Shown piece after piece: positions 38,823-51,951 of a stretch of DNA of 64,000 nt (within the stretch, counting starts at the first letter, position 1; the number at the start of each line of letters is the position of its first letter). The position numbers and the translations under genes are program-made. Below the pieces are notes generated by a model that did not search any database, had not been told where the DNA came from, and saw only the letters and a program-made list of their open reading frames with translations. This DNA is from Proteus cibi (GTDB lineage Bacteria; Pseudomonadota; Gammaproteobacteria; Enterobacterales; Enterobacteriaceae). Location of the stretch: contig NZ_PENW01000034.1 in the NCBI RefSeq assembly GCF_003144405.1, forward strand, positions 274,537 to 338,536. The letters run 5' to 3'.

Positions 38823-41306
38823 ATGTCAGCTTGGCGTAAACTATATTATAACACATTGAATTTACCACTAAAATTACTGGTAAAAAGCAAACGAGTTCCG
38901 ACTGATCCTATCACTGAATTAGGGTTAGATACGTCGCGATCTTTCCTTTATGTTCTGCCTTATCATTCAAAGGCTGACTTACTGACATTAAGACAGCAGT
39001 GTCTCTCTTTAGGATTGCCTGATCCGCTACAACCTATTGAGATCGGCGGAACTAAACTTCCTGCGTATGTCTTTATTGATGACGGTCCAAGAGTATTCCG
39101 TTACTACTCGCCCGATCCTCGTAAAGATTCCGTGAAGACCTTTCACGCTTATCTTGATGCACATCGTAATAACCCACATCTTAATATCGAGATGTTGCCA
39201 GTTTCTGTGATGTTTGGACGCTCTCCAGGTCGTGAAGGTCATAATGGCGTTCCACATTTGCGCGTACTTAATGGTATCCAGAAATTTATCGCGATCCTTT
39301 GGTTAGGTCGTGATAGCTTTGTTCGTTTTTCACCCACCGTATCAATGCGTGAAATGGCGAACGAACACGGCACGGACACCAGTATAGCTCGAAAACTTGC
39401 ACGTGTTGCCCGTATCCATTTTTCACGCCAACGTTTAGCCGCGGTTGGCCCTAAATTGCCAGCACGCCAAGATCTCTTCAATAAACTGCTTTCATCAAAA
39501 GCCATTGAAAAAGCGATTGAAGATGAATCAAAAGCGAAGAAAATTTCACTTGATAAAGCGCGTAAAAATGCCACAGATATCATGGAAGAAATTGCAGCTA
39601 ATTTCTCATATGAAGCGGTGCGTATTAGTGATCGCGTATTAAGTTGGACATGGAATAAGCTCTACCAAGGTATCAACGTTTATAATGCCGAGCGAGTACG
39701 TAAACTCGCGCAAGATGGGCATGAAATCGTGTATGTTCCTTGTCACCGTAGCCATATGGACTACTTACTGCTTTCTTATGTGCTTTATCACCAAGGTTTA
39801 GTGCCCCCCCATATTGCGGCAGGTATTAACCTCAATTTCTGGCCAGCAGGTCCTATTTTCCGCCGTTTAGGGGCTTTCTTTATTCGAAGAACCTTTAAAG
39901 GTAACAAGCTTTACTCCACCATTTTCCGCGAATATTTAGGTGAGTTATTTACACGTGGCTACTCCATTGAATATTTTGTTGAAGGTGGGCGCTCTCGTAC
40001 AGGTCGGTTGTTAGATCCTAAAACAGGAACACTTTCAATGACAGTACAAGCCATGTTACGCGGTGAAACACGCCCTATCTCGGTTGTTCCAATCTACATT
40101 GGGTATGAGCACGTTATGGAAGTGGCAACCTATGCCAAAGAGTTACGTGGCGCAACAAAAGAGAAAGAAGGCTTTATGCAGATGGTCAGAGGATTACGTA
40201 AATTGCGTAACCTTGGTCAAGGCTATGTGAACTTTGGTGAGCCGATTTCTGTTGTACAATACTTAAATCAGGCTGTGCCACAATGGCGTGATGATATTGA
40301 TCCCATTGAGCCACAACGTCCAAGTTGGTTAAACCCAACAGTAAGCACACTGGCTGATAACATTATGGTTCATATCAATAATGCAGCATCTATTAATGCG
40401 ATCAACCTTGTTTCAACAGCCTTGTTAGCATCACGCCAGCGCGCACTGACGAGAGAACAACTGTTAGAACAAGTCGATTGCTATCTGCAATTATTACGCA
40501 ATGTGCCCTATTCGACAGATATGATAGTGCCTGATAGAAATGCTGAAACCTTGTTAGAACACGCATTACAATCAGATAAATTTCAAGTCGAAAAAGACAG
40601 TCTGGGTGATATTGTGATACTTCCGCGTGAAAGTGCGGTATTAATGACTTATTACCGTAATAACACCATTCACTTAATGGTCACGCCATCATTAATTGCA
40701 AGTATCGTCTTACATCATGAAAAAATTCATCGTGATGATTTAATGAAACAAGTTGAGCTAATCTTCCCTCTTATTAAAGCGGAACTGTTTATTCGTTATG
40801 AGAAAGAAGAACTCCCTGAAGTCATTAATACGTTGATTACAGAATTGTGTCGTCAGCGCCTGATTTGTTGTAATAGTGACGGCTTACTGCGTATCAACCC
40901 AGCGCGTATTCGTCCATTACAGCTTTTAGCCGCCAGCGTCAGAGAAACATTACAACGCTATGGCATTACACTCTCTTTACTCAATTTTGCCCCTGAAATT
41001 AGCCGTGCATTATTGGAAAAAGAGAGCCGAATCTTAGCACAGCGTCTTTCTGTCTTGCATGGTATCAACGCACCTGAATTCTTTGATAAAGCGGTATTCT
41101 CTACCTTAGTTTCAACGCTACGTGAAGAAGGGTATCTCAATGATAATGAAGATATCCTAAAAGCAGATGCATCTGCCCTTTACCAAGTGATTGCAAAATT
41201 AATGTCACCAGAAATTCGCTTAACCATTGAAAGCGTGGGGATCACTGAAGATAACAATTCAGTACAAGCAGTTGACGAAAAAAGTGAGCCTAAAGCTGAT
41301 GAATAA
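38823..41306 (+). CDS. plsB: Glycerol-3-phosphate acyltransferase
   Basis: This 827-residue inner-membrane enzyme starts phospholipid synthesis by acylating glycerol-3-phosphate. The acyltransferase motif HRSHMD (about residue 306) and the following blocks [19 protein letters not shown] and [11 protein letters not shown] are intact. The start [22 protein letters not shown] at 38823 matches the family; the frame is open 26 codons upstream. It is divergent from dgkA and convergent with ubiA. Confidence 0.96.
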   Translation: MSAWRKLYYNTLNLPLKLLVKSKRVPTDPITELGLDTSRSFLYVLPYHSKADLLTLRQQCLSLGLPDPLQPIEIGGTKLPAYVFIDDGPRVFRYYSPDPRKDSVKTFHAYLDAHRNNPHLNIEMLPVSVMFGRSPGREGHNGVPHLRVLNGIQKFIAILWLGRDSFVRFSPTVSMREMANEHGTDTSIARKLARVARIHFSRQRLAAVGPKLPARQDLFNKLLSSKAIEKAIEDESKAKKISLDKARKNATDIMEEIAANFSYEAVRISDRVLSWTWNKLYQGINVYNAERVRKLAQDGHEIVYVPCHRSHMDYLLLSYVLYHQGLVPPHIAAGINLNFWPAGPIFRRLGAFFIRRTFKGNKLYSTIFREYLGELFTRGYSIEYFVEGGRSRTGRLLDPKTGTLSMTVQAMLRGETRPISVVPIYIGYEHVMEVATYAKELRGATKEKEGFMQMVRGLRKLRNLGQGYVNFGEPISVVQYLNQAVPQWRDDIDPIEPQRPSWLNPTVSTLADNIMVHINNAASINAINLVSTALLASRQRALTREQLLEQVDCYLQLLRNVPYSTDMIVPDRNAETLLEHALQSDKFQVEKDSLGDIVILPRESAVLMTYYRNNTIHLMVTPSLIASIVLHHEKIHRDDLMKQVELIFPLIKAELFIRYEKEELPEVINTLITELCRQRLICCNSDGLLRINPARIRPLQLLAASVRETLQRYGITLSLLNFAPEISRALLEKESRILAQRLSVLHGINAPEFFDKAVFSTLVSTLREEGYLNDNEDILKADASALYQVIAKLMSPEIRLTIESVGITEDNNSVQAVDEKSEPKADE

Positions 41307-41334
41307 TCAGTAAATAGCGCCATAACCAAAATAG

Positions 41335-41365
41335 AAAAGGGATAAGCTCATTGCTTATCCCTTTT
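41335..41365. terminator. Bidirectional terminator between plsB and ubiA
   Basis: A perfect 13-base stem (AAAAGGGATAAGC and complement, 5-base loop) with A- and T-rich flanks lies between the converging genes. Confidence 0.88.
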
Positions 41366-41408
41366 TATTTCTACTCAAAGGTAGAGAATACTTCAGCGCT
41401 TACTTATC

Positions 41409-42263
41409 TTAAAAATAACTAAATAAAATACCCGCAAATAAAACAAAACCAACATAGTTATTATTCATAAAAGCTTGGAAACATGGTGCTCTTTCACGCT
41501 CTGCAATAAGCTTCTGTTGATAAATAAACAGCGCTGTTACTAGCAATAGTGACCAGTAGTAGATACCTTTCAGATTCAGCAAAATACCGATACCCACTAA
41601 TAATGCCAACATCACCAGTTGTAAAATACCAATAATAATTTTGTCATAACGACCGAATAAAATGGCAGTAGATTTCACTCCAATTTTTATATCATCATTA
41701 CGATCAACCATTGCATATTGCGTATCGTAAACAACAGACCAGACAATATTGACAAGAAATAATAGCCAACACACTAATGGCAAACTTTCAGAAACGGCAG
41801 CAAATCCCATAGGGATCGACCAGCCAAAAGCCATACCTAAAATAAGCTGAGGTAAATGGCTAAACCGTTTAACGAAAGGATAAAACCACGCCAGTGCCAG
41901 TCCTGCCACAGAGAGCCAAATAGTCATGGTATTAAGTGTTAGAACTAATGCAAAGGACAAGAGTACCAAAACGATAAATAAGATTTTGCTCTCTTTTTCT
42001 GTCACAGCCCCACTAGGTAATGGTCGATTTTTAGTTCGTTCAACACTGCCATCAATTTTTCGGTCAGCAAAGTCGTTTATTACACACCCAGCGGCACGCA
42101 TCGAGAACACACCAATAGTAAAGACAATCAGAATATGCCAATCAGGAAAGCCTTTAGCGGCAATCCATAAAGCCCAATAAGTTGGCCAAAGTAATAATAG
42201 CGCTCCGATAGGTTTATCTATACGCATTAAACGGCTATATGCTTGCCATTTACTTTGCGTCAT
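41409..42263 (-). CDS. ubiA: 4-hydroxybenzoate octaprenyltransferase
   Basis: This 284-residue membrane enzyme attaches the prenyl tail to 4-hydroxybenzoate in ubiquinone synthesis. Both Asp-rich motifs are present ([21 protein letters not shown] and [12 protein letters not shown]), among about nine membrane helices. The start at 42263 has GGAGGG upstream; an earlier in-frame start four codons up overlaps that site. It follows ubiC by 28 bases in one operon. Confidence 0.95.
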   Translation of the reverse strand: MTQSKWQAYSRLMRIDKPIGALLLLWPTYWALWIAAKGFPDWHILIVFTIGVFSMRAAGCVINDFADRKIDGSVERTKNRPLPSGAVTEKESKILFIVLVLLSFALVLTLNTMTIWLSVAGLALAWFYPFVKRFSHLPQLILGMAFGWSIPMGFAAVSESLPLVCWLLFLVNIVWSVVYDTQYAMVDRNDDIKIGVKSTAILFGRYDKIIIGILQLVMLALLVGIGILLNLKGIYYWSLLLVTALFIYQQKLIAERERAPCFQAFMNNNYVGFVLFAGILFSYF

Positions 42264-42291
42264 ACTTCCCTCCAATTTTAGCTCCCCCTAA

Positions 42292-42801
42292 TTACTTCTC
42301 ATACACTGGTGATGCAGGTAGAAACATCTCGGTTAATAATAAAGGTTTATCTGAAAGCTGGAAACGAGAACGGCGTAGCCAATACCCATTTTGTTGCCCG
42401 ATATGAATAAAATCGCGACTTAATGTTGTTTCCTGAAACAGATAACGCCCAAGTGGAACGGTTCTTAGATTGACCAGCTTTCTGTCTTCGCCTGTCAATG
42501 TCTCTTCTGGTACTAACGTCCGCCCTAATAACCAAGGAATATCGTCACCACACAATACCACTTCTCTTAACCAATAACGCTGACTTTTGGGTAAACACGC
42601 TCTTTCGTCAGCGGGTTCAATTATGTCAATAAATCCTTCTTGATAAGGCATTACGGTGACTTTTTGGCAATATTGTTCGAATCGCCGTGTCATTGAGCCT
42701 AATTCCATTAACCAACTTAATGTACTTTCTTGAATACTTGCATGTTCCTCACTGGGTAGCCAATGGATAGGTGCAGGGGTAATTATTGATTTTTTGAACA
42801 T
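42292..42801 (-). CDS. ubiC: Chorismate pyruvate-lyase
   Basis: This 169-residue enzyme turns chorismate into 4-hydroxybenzoate and pyruvate, the first step of ubiquinone synthesis. It has family segments [17 protein letters not shown] and LVPEETLTG, with the product-binding Arg and Glu. It is the first gene of the ubiCA operon. The Shine-Dalgarno sequence before its ATG is weak. Confidence 0.93.
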   Translation of the reverse strand: MFKKSIITPAPIHWLPSEEHASIQESTLSWLMELGSMTRRFEQYCQKVTVMPYQEGFIDIIEPADERACLPKSQRYWLREVVLCGDDIPWLLGRTLVPEETLTGEDRKLVNLRTVPLGRYLFQETTLSRDFIHIGQQNGYWLRRSRFQLSDKPLLLTEMFLPASPVYEK

Positions 42802-42962
42802 TTATTCATCATCACGCTTTGATGATCCTAGCTTATGTGAGTCATGATGCATAAGGATATCATGATGTGACTAATGGAAGTTAAAAGCTGATAACATTTC
42901 GCATAAATAATCTAAAAAAGCGTTAAAAGAGAATCAGATTGAGTACTCACTGATCAAAAAAC

Positions 42963-42987
42963 AAAGGAGGCTATAAAAACCTCCTTT
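42963..42987. terminator. Terminator between ubiC promoter region and pgi
   Basis: Arms AAAGGAGG and CCTCCTTT with a 9-base loop, T-rich after and A-rich before. It lies about 36 bases past the pgi stop and probably ends pgi. Confidence 0.75.
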
Positions 42988-43022
42988 TTATCTAACCAAC
43001 TACTTATATTCAGTTTATTCGA

Positions 43023-44669
<1,647 letters not shown>

Positions 44670-44934
44670 TCACAATACTCTCTTAAGATTACAATCCAAT
44701 ATTCTCAGATTGTAGCCTGACATTTAATAGTTACAGTCAATTCTTTCTCATTTGATGATATTGGTCAAAACCATTCAACAAATCTAGTACTAATTACTTA
44801 CATAGGTAAAACCGATAATGCGGAGCTGATTATTAATTAAATTGATTATTCTTCACTCTGCATTGACTCTCTACTTAATAACCGATATTCCTAAGTGTGT
44901 CCAACATCTCATTTTTGCCTAAAGGAATACGACA

Positions 44935-46314
44935 ATGACTGATAATACTGCTACGCCTTCATCTGCATCATCGCCATACACTATCGCTAAATTTGGTGGC
45001 ACCAGTGTTGCTAACTTTTCAGCAATGGAAAAATGCGCAGATATTATTTTTAAACAAAAGTCAGTTCGTGTCGTCGTTCTTTCAGCATCTGCGGGAATAA
45101 CTAATTTATTAATTGAACTTGCAGCAGGGACGGAACCTTCACAACGAACAGCGTTGCTGTCACAAGTTCGTGATATTGAGTATGCAATTATCAACCAACT
45201 TTCTCAGCCAGAAATTATTTCTCAAGAAATAAACCGCCTGCTTGAGAATATTGAGATGCTCTCTGAAGCGGCTTCACTTGCCACATCTGATGCATTGACT
45301 GACGAATTAGTCAGCCACGGCGAATTAATGTCAACCTTACTATTTGTTGAATTATTGCGTGAAAAAGGCATACAGGCAGATTGGTTTGATGTCAGAAAAG
45401 TGATGAAAACGAATGATCTATTTTGCCATGCTGAACCTGATATGACACAGCTTACCGAGCTTACAAAAAGTCTGCTCCAGCCTCGTCTAGAAGAAACCGT
45501 GATTGTAACACAAGGTTTTATTGGTCAAGAGCCTAAAGGGAGAACCACAACACTAGGTCGTGGTGGTAGTGATTATACAGCGGCGCTGATTGGTGAGGCA
45601 CTGGGAATGTCTCGTGTAGATATTTGGACAGATGTGCCGGGTATTTACAGCACTGATCCAAGAATAGTGCCAGAGGCACATCGTATTGATCAAATCGCCT
45701 TTGATGAAGCGGCTGAAATGGCAACCTTTGGGGCTAAAATTTTACACCCCGCCACATTATTACCGGCTGTACGCAGTGGTATTCCTGTTTTTGTCGGTTC
45801 TAGCAAGGCACCCGAAGAAGGTGGCACATTAGTTTGTGCTCAAACTACAAATCCACCGATATTCCGTGCAATTGCACTGCGTAGAAAACAAACTTTGCTG
45901 ACATTACATAGCCTGAAAATGCTTCATGCACGAGGCTTTTTAGCAGAGATATTTACTATTTTATCGCGCCATCATATCTCTGTTGATGTGATAACCACAT
46001 CAGAAGTGAGCATTGCATTAACACTTGATACAACAGGCACTACCAACGCATCGGGGAGTTTATTAACTAATGCGCTCTTAACAGAACTATCCGCATTATG
46101 TCGTGTTGAAGTCGAAGAAAATTTGGCTCTGGTGGCGATTATCGGTAATTCACTCTCACAAGTGAATGGCTTAGGAAGCCAGATTTTTGGCGCATTAGAA
46201 AGCTACAATATTCGGATGATAAGCCATGGTGCAAGTACTCACAATTTATGTTTATTAGTTGATGGCAAAGATGCAGATGATATTGTCAGAAAACTGCATG
46301 ATACGTTGTTTTAA
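44935..46314 (+). CDS. lysC: Lysine-sensitive aspartokinase III
   Basis: This 459-residue kinase makes aspartyl phosphate, the entry to lysine, threonine and methionine synthesis. It has the amino-acid kinase core (IAKFGGTSVANF, TLGRGGSDYTAALIGEAL, WTDVPGIYSTDPRIV) and two ACT domains at the C-terminus that bind lysine. The length matches monofunctional LysC, not ThrA or MetL. AAAGGA lies before the ATG. I could not find a lysine riboswitch in the leader. Confidence 0.95.
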   Translation: MTDNTATPSSASSPYTIAKFGGTSVANFSAMEKCADIIFKQKSVRVVVLSASAGITNLLIELAAGTEPSQRTALLSQVRDIEYAIINQLSQPEIISQEINRLLENIEMLSEAASLATSDALTDELVSHGELMSTLLFVELLREKGIQADWFDVRKVMKTNDLFCHAEPDMTQLTELTKSLLQPRLEETVIVTQGFIGQEPKGRTTTLGRGGSDYTAALIGEALGMSRVDIWTDVPGIYSTDPRIVPEAHRIDQIAFDEAAEMATFGAKILHPATLLPAVRSGIPVFVGSSKAPEEGGTLVCAQTTNPPIFRAIALRRKQTLLTLHSLKMLHARGFLAEIFTILSRHHISVDVITTSEVSIALTLDTTGTTNASGSLLTNALLTELSALCRVEVEENLALVAIIGNSLSQVNGLGSQIFGALESYNIRMISHGASTHNLCLLVDGKDADDIVRKLHDTLF

Positions 46315-46322
46315 TTAAACGA

Positions 46323-46355
46323 TTTTGAGAGAGATAATTTTTATCTCTTTCAAAA
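46323..46355 (+). terminator. Hairpin after lysC
   Basis: Nearly perfect 15-base arms (TTTTGAGAGAGATAA and TTATCTCTTTCAAAA) start about 10 bases after the lysC stop. No strong T-run follows, so it may act weakly. Confidence 0.55.
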
Positions 46356-46448
46356 CTCAGCCTTTATTGCTGAAAAGGTGCAAGCTTTAAAGAACTTCAT
46401 TAAATAATAATTAGAATTAAAATCTAATTTATTAATGGAGTAATAAAA

Positions 46449-47279
46449 ATGGAATTTTGTATTAAAGGAAAAAGTAATATTTGCGATATAATAAAGAATG
46501 AAATATTAAATACGAAGTCTGATACAAAAGCACTTACTAATATAAAAAGAGCGATTGTTTCCCTTCATAACGCATCAGTTGCTGGTTATACACAACCAGA
46601 GAAAAATACACTTAATGTACTTAATTACGTAGAAACAGACAGATCTCTCTTGGAAAATATACATTCTATCTATAATCCATTATCAATTAATAAAGAATGT
46701 ATTAATTCAATGATCAATATTCATCAAAAACAAAAAGTCAAAAATATTGATGCCATCGTTCAATATAGTCGTGTATTAGAAAACATAGAGAATTATAAAC
46801 GAAATAAATTTATAGAAAATAATGAAATAATAAAAAAATATCCAAAATTATTAAATATAATTATTCAAACCAACAATGAGATAAAAAAAGTCACCGATAC
46901 AATTAGTATCTATTTTCAAGCATGTATAGAAGAACTAGAAAAAAGAAATGAGGATATTCCTATCGTAGAGAAAAAAGCAGAATATAATAAACAAGAATTA
47001 ATTTTATCGAGAGAAATTATCAATAATTATTTATTAAAATCCCATCAAGTAGGTGAAAATGCAATAAAAAGAGATATAACAAAAGCAACAGTATTTAATA
47101 AAAAACAAGATAATGTGATTCAAGATTTAAAATTAATGGTTTCTGACTATATCCCCATTTTAGATGAAGAAAATAAACCAAAATCTCATTTAAGTAGTGA
47201 AATACTATCAGATATCATCACCAAACAAATAGCTCAGCTCACAAAAATAAACGCTGATTTTTTTAACCCATTAAGTTAA
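46449..47279 (+). CDS. Unknown 276-residue protein
   Basis: I do not recognise this protein. It is rich in Lys, Asn, Ile and Glu, has no signal peptide or membrane helix, and looks mostly helical (for example EIKKVTDTISIYFQ and EELEKRNEDIPIVEKKAEYNKQEL, possibly coiled). Its DNA is markedly more AT-rich than lysC and metH, with many AAA, AAT and ATA codons, which suggests acquisition from outside. GGAG precedes the ATG, and a strong terminator follows, so it is a complete single gene. Effector, toxin or phage-related roles are possible but unsupported. Confidence 0.7.
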   Translation: MEFCIKGKSNICDIIKNEILNTKSDTKALTNIKRAIVSLHNASVAGYTQPEKNTLNVLNYVETDRSLLENIHSIYNPLSINKECINSMINIHQKQKVKNIDAIVQYSRVLENIENYKRNKFIENNEIIKKYPKLLNIIIQTNNEIKKVTDTISIYFQACIEELEKRNEDIPIVEKKAEYNKQELILSREIINNYLLKSHQVGENAIKRDITKATVFNKKQDNVIQDLKLMVSDYIPILDEENKPKSHLSSEILSDIITKQIAQLTKINADFFNPLS

Positions 47280-47287
47280 ACTTTGAG

Positions 47288-47316
47288 ATTAGGCTTCTTC
47301 TAATAAGAAGCCTAAT
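47288..47316 (+). terminator. Terminator after the unknown gene
   Basis: Perfect 12-base arms (ATTAGGCTTCTT and complement, 5-base loop) followed by six T. It serves the 276-residue gene and lies between it and a converging gene. Confidence 0.9.
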
Positions 47317-47326
47317 TTTTTATAAA

Positions 47327-47905
47327 TTAATACACCCGATAACCACCATATTTCTTCGCAAATTGATTAAATTTGCCAAAATCAATTAAAGCAATTTCTA
47401 AAGAACGATGAGCAAGATGAGACATCTTTGCAATTTTTTCAACAAAAACTCGGTTATCTTCCAGTAATTTAGCGGTAAGCGTAGCGACAATAATTTCACA
47501 CTCATTTGGTGTGACAATCCAACCATCATTGGTAGCAAATTTATGAATAGGGATATGGCCTTCTTTTTCACTTTCTTTGGCTAATAATGCTTCTTCTTCT
47601 TTTATTGCCTGCTTGAATGACACGATTTCTTCTTCAACAGGCTCTGGAGTAGTAGGAATTTTATGGTAAATATAATCGCCCACTTCTTCGATTCGTGCAG
47701 GCGTCATTTCTGCTTTTAGCCAAATATTATCAAATGCTTTTTCGTCTAAAATTGCCTCTGTATCTAAACTTCCTGTTAATTGCATCAGATTTAAAAAAGC
47801 ATTAATTAACACTTCATTTAATGGATAGCCCCCTTTTACTAAAGAAGGGAAAGGTATTTCAGTGCCAGCAGGCGGAGTTTTCTGAAGATACAAAGTATAA
47901 CTCAT
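47327..47905 (-). CDS. Unknown 192-residue protein
   Basis: I do not recognise this soluble, acidic protein. It starts MSYTLYLQKTPP and ends FAKKYGGYRVY, a kind of ending seen in several small hypothetical families. The middle (TTPEPVEEEIVSFKQAIKEEEALLAKESEKEGHI) is a charged helix. There is no signal peptide. The start at 47905 is preferred because AGGA lies seven bases before it; the ATG two codons upstream is too close. It faces the 276-residue gene and shares its terminator region. Confidence 0.65.
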   Translation of the reverse strand: MSYTLYLQKTPPAGTEIPFPSLVKGGYPLNEVLINAFLNLMQLTGSLDTEAILDEKAFDNIWLKAEMTPARIEEVGDYIYHKIPTTPEPVEEEIVSFKQAIKEEEALLAKESEKEGHIPIHKFATNDGWIVTPNECEIIVATLTAKLLEDNRVFVEKIAKMSHLAHRSLEIALIDFGKFNQFAKKYGGYRVY

Positions 47906-47978
47906 CGTCATGTCCTTTTTTCTGATACAGGCTTATAGCTTATACACCTTTAATGGGATCGACTAGTGAGAATAACAA

Positions 47979-47996
47979 GGGGATATTACTATCCCC
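47979..47996 (-). terminator. Possible terminator after metH
   Basis: Arms GGGGAT and ATCCCC around six bases, with a T-rich stretch further on the minus strand. It lies about 37 bases past the metH stop. Confidence 0.5.
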
Positions 47997-48032
47997 TCAC
48001 TCTTTATTACATTATTGAGATCTGAAAATAAC

Positions 48033-51000
48033 CTAAGACTCATACCCTAAATTAGGCGCTAACCAACGTTCAACCTCACTGACACTCATTTCTCGGCGTT
48101 TTGCATAATCTTCAACCTGATCTTTTTGAATTTGAGCAACGGCGAAATATTTACTGTCAGGGTGGCTAAAATACCAACCCGATACTGAAGCACCGGGCCA
48201 CATGGCATAAGCATCGGTCAGTTTCATTCCAATGCGATTTTCAACATCAAGTAATTGCCAAATTTTGGCTTTTTCCGTGTGTTCGGGACAAGCAGGATAA
48301 CCAGGCGCAGGTCGTGTTCCTTGATATTTTTCTCTAATTAATTCGTCATTAGAGAGGTTTTCATCAGGGCTATAGCCCCAAATTTTCGTTCTGACCTGCT
48401 GATGAAGATATTCGGCAAAGGCCTCTGCTAACCTATCTGATAACGCTTTTACCATGATTTTATTGTAATCATCGTGAGCATTATCATAAGCATTCGCGAG
48501 ATCATCTTCTTCTAATCCGCCTGTTACTGCAAAAGCCCCAAAGTAATCAGCAATGCCACTTTCTGCGGGTGCAATAAAATCAGCTAAACAGTAATTAGGA
48601 AAATCTTTTTTCTCTGTTTGCTGACGTAAATGGCAACTATATAACAACGGTTGTTGCCTAGTTTCATCGCGATAAATCACAATATCATCACCGACACGAT
48701 TAGCGGGAAATAATCCAACAATGCCTTTTGGCGTTAATAAATTCTCACGACTTAGTTTATCCAGCATCACGTTGGCATCTGCAAATACGCGTTTGGCTTC
48801 TTCACCAACCACATCATCTTCTAAAATACGTGGATATTTTCCAGCTAACGACCATGTCATAAAGAAAGGTGTCCAATCGATATATTTACGCAATGTTTCA
48901 ATACTTGCGGTAATTTCTTGTACACCTAATTGATTTGGTTTTGGCGGTGTGTAATTTTGCCAATTAATTTTTAGTGCATTTGATCGTGCAATATCTAAAG
49001 AAACAGGCGGTGTGCGTGGTTTCTTTCTGGCGTATTGCTGACGTACGACTTCATATTCACGCCGTGTTTTAGCAACAAAATCGGCTTTTTGGGTTTCAGA
49101 TAATAGTGCGGCAACAACACCTACAGTTCTCGATGCATTTTGTACGTAAACAGTAGGATGACTATAATTCGGCTCTATTTTTACTGCGGTATGTGCTTTA
49201 GATGTTGTTGCTCCACCGATCATTAATGGTAAAGAAAAACCGCGCCTTTCCATCTCTTTGGCAACATTCACCATTTCATCAAGTGAAGGTGTGATCAGCC
49301 CTGAAAGACCAATAATATCAACTTTTTCATCAATCGCGGTTTGTAGGATCTTATCGCAAGGCACCATTACACCCAGATCAATAATCTCATAGTTATTACA
49401 CTGCAAAACGACACCAACAATATTTTTACCGATATCGTGAACATCCCCTTTTACGGTAGCCAGTAAAATTTTACCCGCGGAAGTACCCGCTTGTTTTGTC
49501 GCTTGAATATAAGGTTCGAGATAAGCGACCGCTTGTTTCATCACACGAGCTGATTTCACAACTTGGGGTAAAAACATTTTGCCTTCACCAAATAAATCGC
49601 CAACAGTATTCATGCCATTCATCAATGGCCCTTCAATCACTTCAATCGGGCTTGATGCTTGTTGTCGGCACGCTTCGGTATCTTCAACAATAAATTCGGT
49701 GATCCCTTTCACTAACGCGTATTCTAAGCGTTTTTCTACATCCCATTGTCGCCATTCTGCCAACTGATGATTTTGCTCATCACTTTTACTACCGCGATAA
49801 CGCTCAGCAAGTGCTAATAAATTGTCGGTGCTCTCTTCATGACGATTTAATATGACATCTTCTACTGCGTTACGCAGTTCATCGGGGAGAGAATCATAAA
49901 TTGCCAATTGCCCTGCATTCACAATCCCCATATCCATGCCATTTTTCACAGCATAGTAGAGAAAAACAGAATGAATTGCTTCACGAACAGGATCATTACC
50001 ACGAAAAGAGAATGAGACGTTAGAAACCCCCCCTGAAATTAAGGCATAAGGCAGTTGAGATTTAATATCCGCACAGACTTCAATAAAATCAACAGCATAA
50101 TTATTATGCTCTGCAATGCCTGTTGCGACAGCAAATATATTGGGATCAAAAATGATATCTTCAGGTGGAAAACCGGCTTGTTCTGTGAGGAGTTGATAAG
50201 CTCGGCGACAAATTTCAATTTTGCGTTCTCGAGTATCAGCTTGTCCTACTTCATCAAACGCCATAACAACAACCGCAGCGCCGTATTTACGTACCAATTT
50301 AGCGTGTTCAAGGAAAGGTATTTCGCCTTCTTTCATCGAAATGGAGTTAACAATTCCTTTGCCTTGAATGCATTTTAGTCCCTCTTCAATCACTTCCCAT
50401 TTAGAGGAGTCAATCATCACCGGAACTTTAGCAATATCAGGTTCACCGGCAATAAGATTAAGAAAACGCGTCATGGCTTCAACAGCATCTAACATGCCTT
50501 CGTCCATGTTGATATCAATGATTTGAGCACCATTTTCAACTTGCTGACGCGCAACATCTAACGCTTCTTGATAAAGGCCTTCTTTTATCAAGCGTTTAAA
50601 TTTAGCAGAGCCTGTAACATTGGTTCGTTCACCCACATTTACAAACAGTGAATTCTCATCAATGATTAATGGTTCAAGACCTGAGAGACGACAGGCTTTT
50701 TTCAAAGAAGGTAATACTCTTGGTGCAATACCTTCTACCGCTTGTGAAATGGCGAGAATATGCTCAGGCGTTGTTCCGCAGCACCCTCCCACAATATTGA
50801 GAAAACCCGCTTGTGCCCACTCTTTAATTTGCTCAGCCATTTCTTGCGCATCTAAGTCATAACCTCCAAATGCGTTAGGCAAACCTGCATTAGGGTGAGC
50901 ACTGACATAGGTTTCAGATATTTGTGAAAGTGTTTGAATATATTGGCGTAATTCTTTAGGACCTAATGCACAATTTAAACCAAATGAGAGCGCATCGGCA

Positions 51001-51710
51001 TGACGTAAAGAGTGGTAAAACGCTTCTGTTGTTTGACCCGTTAGGGTTCTTCCTGAAGCATCTGTAATGGTGCCAGAGATCATCACAGGTAATTCAATAT
51101 TGAGCGATTCAAACTCACATTTAATGGCAAAAATAGCCGCTTTCGCGTTTAGTGTGTCGAAAATAGTTTCGACCATAATTAAATCAACACCGCCTTTAAT
51201 TAATCCACGTGTTGCTTCTCGATAAGCTGCCACCAGCTTATCAAATGAAATATTACGAAAAGCCGGATCATTAACATCAGGGGATATAGATGCCGTTCTG
51301 TTTGTGGGTCCCAAAACACCCGCGACATAGCGAGGTTTATCAGGTGTTAAAGCACTCCATTTATCTGCACAGGCTTTAGCTAATTTGGCGGCCTCTTCGT
51401 TCAGCTCAAAACAGAGTGACTCCATGTGATAATCAGCCATCGCGATAGATGTCGAGTTAAAGGTGTTTGTTTCAACAATATCAGCACCGGCTTGAAAATA
51501 AGCATCATGTATATCGGCAATGATCTGAGGCTGTGTTAAGACTAAAAGATCATTATTTCCTTTAACATCACAATTCCAATCAGCAAAACGCTCACCTCGA
51601 TAATCGATTTCTGTGAGTTGATATTGCTGGATCATTGTTCCCATTGCGCCATCAAGCACTAAGATACGTTTTTCTAATGCTTCTACCAGTTGTTGTTTTA
51701 TGTTTGCCAC
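48033..51710 (-). CDS. metH: Cobalamin-dependent methionine synthase, GTG start
   Basis: This 1225-residue enzyme methylates homocysteine with methyl-tetrahydrofolate through vitamin B12. Four modules are visible: the homocysteine domain with zinc cysteines ([11 protein letters not shown]), the folate domain ([16 protein letters not shown]), the B12 domain with DVHDIGKN, whose histidine binds cobalt, and the reactivation domain ([15 protein letters not shown]). The first codon is GTG with AGAGGA upstream. A MetR-like site lies about 95 bases before it. It is divergent from iclR, as in E. coli. Confidence 0.96.
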   Translation of the reverse strand: MANIKQQLVEALEKRILVLDGAMGTMIQQYQLTEIDYRGERFADWNCDVKGNNDLLVLTQPQIIADIHDAYFQAGADIVETNTFNSTSIAMADYHMESLCFELNEEAAKLAKACADKWSALTPDKPRYVAGVLGPTNRTASISPDVNDPAFRNISFDKLVAAYREATRGLIKGGVDLIMVETIFDTLNAKAAIFAIKCEFESLNIELPVMISGTITDASGRTLTGQTTEAFYHSLRHADALSFGLNCALGPKELRQYIQTLSQISETYVSAHPNAGLPNAFGGYDLDAQEMAEQIKEWAQAGFLNIVGGCCGTTPEHILAISQAVEGIAPRVLPSLKKACRLSGLEPLIIDENSLFVNVGERTNVTGSAKFKRLIKEGLYQEALDVARQQVENGAQIIDINMDEGMLDAVEAMTRFLNLIAGEPDIAKVPVMIDSSKWEVIEEGLKCIQGKGIVNSISMKEGEIPFLEHAKLVRKYGAAVVVMAFDEVGQADTRERKIEICRRAYQLLTEQAGFPPEDIIFDPNIFAVATGIAEHNNYAVDFIEVCADIKSQLPYALISGGVSNVSFSFRGNDPVREAIHSVFLYYAVKNGMDMGIVNAGQLAIYDSLPDELRNAVEDVILNRHEESTDNLLALAERYRGSKSDEQNHQLAEWRQWDVEKRLEYALVKGITEFIVEDTEACRQQASSPIEVIEGPLMNGMNTVGDLFGEGKMFLPQVVKSARVMKQAVAYLEPYIQATKQAGTSAGKILLATVKGDVHDIGKNIVGVVLQCNNYEIIDLGVMVPCDKILQTAIDEKVDIIGLSGLITPSLDEMVNVAKEMERRGFSLPLMIGGATTSKAHTAVKIEPNYSHPTVYVQNASRTVGVVAALLSETQKADFVAKTRREYEVVRQQYARKKPRTPPVSLDIARSNALKINWQNYTPPKPNQLGVQEITASIETLRKYIDWTPFFMTWSLAGKYPRILEDDVVGEEAKRVFADANVMLDKLSRENLLTPKGIVGLFPANRVGDDIVIYRDETRQQPLLYSCHLRQQTEKKDFPNYCLADFIAPAESGIADYFGAFAVTGGLEEDDLANAYDNAHDDYNKIMVKALSDRLAEAFAEYLHQQVRTKIWGYSPDENLSNDELIREKYQGTRPAPGYPACPEHTEKAKIWQLLDVENRIGMKLTDAYAMWPGASVSGWYFSHPDSKYFAVAQIQKDQVEDYAKRREMSVSEVERWLAPNLGYES

Positions 51711-51803
51711 GTTACGTCCTCTTAATCGAGAATACTTTTATACTTATTTTTCGTTGTTTTTTTATCCTACCATATCTTTTTATAAAGATTTCTAAGACGA
51801 AGA

Positions 51804-51816
51804 TGAGAGATTTTCA
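51804..51816. promoter_or_regulatory. Possible MetR site before metH
   Basis: TGAGAGATTTTCA matches the MetR consensus TGAA-N5-TTCA at seven of eight positions, about 95 bases upstream of the metH start. MetR activates metH in enterobacteria. Confidence 0.4.
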
Positions 51817-51951
51817 CTCAGTGATAAACGCTTTTAATAAATATTCCTTATCACACATTTTGTTTTGAAAAATGCGGTGATCGGAGGAGTTTTATTACAC
51901 GAGATAGTTCATAATAGATATTAATATGGATAGCATTTCTGGAGTGTATGC

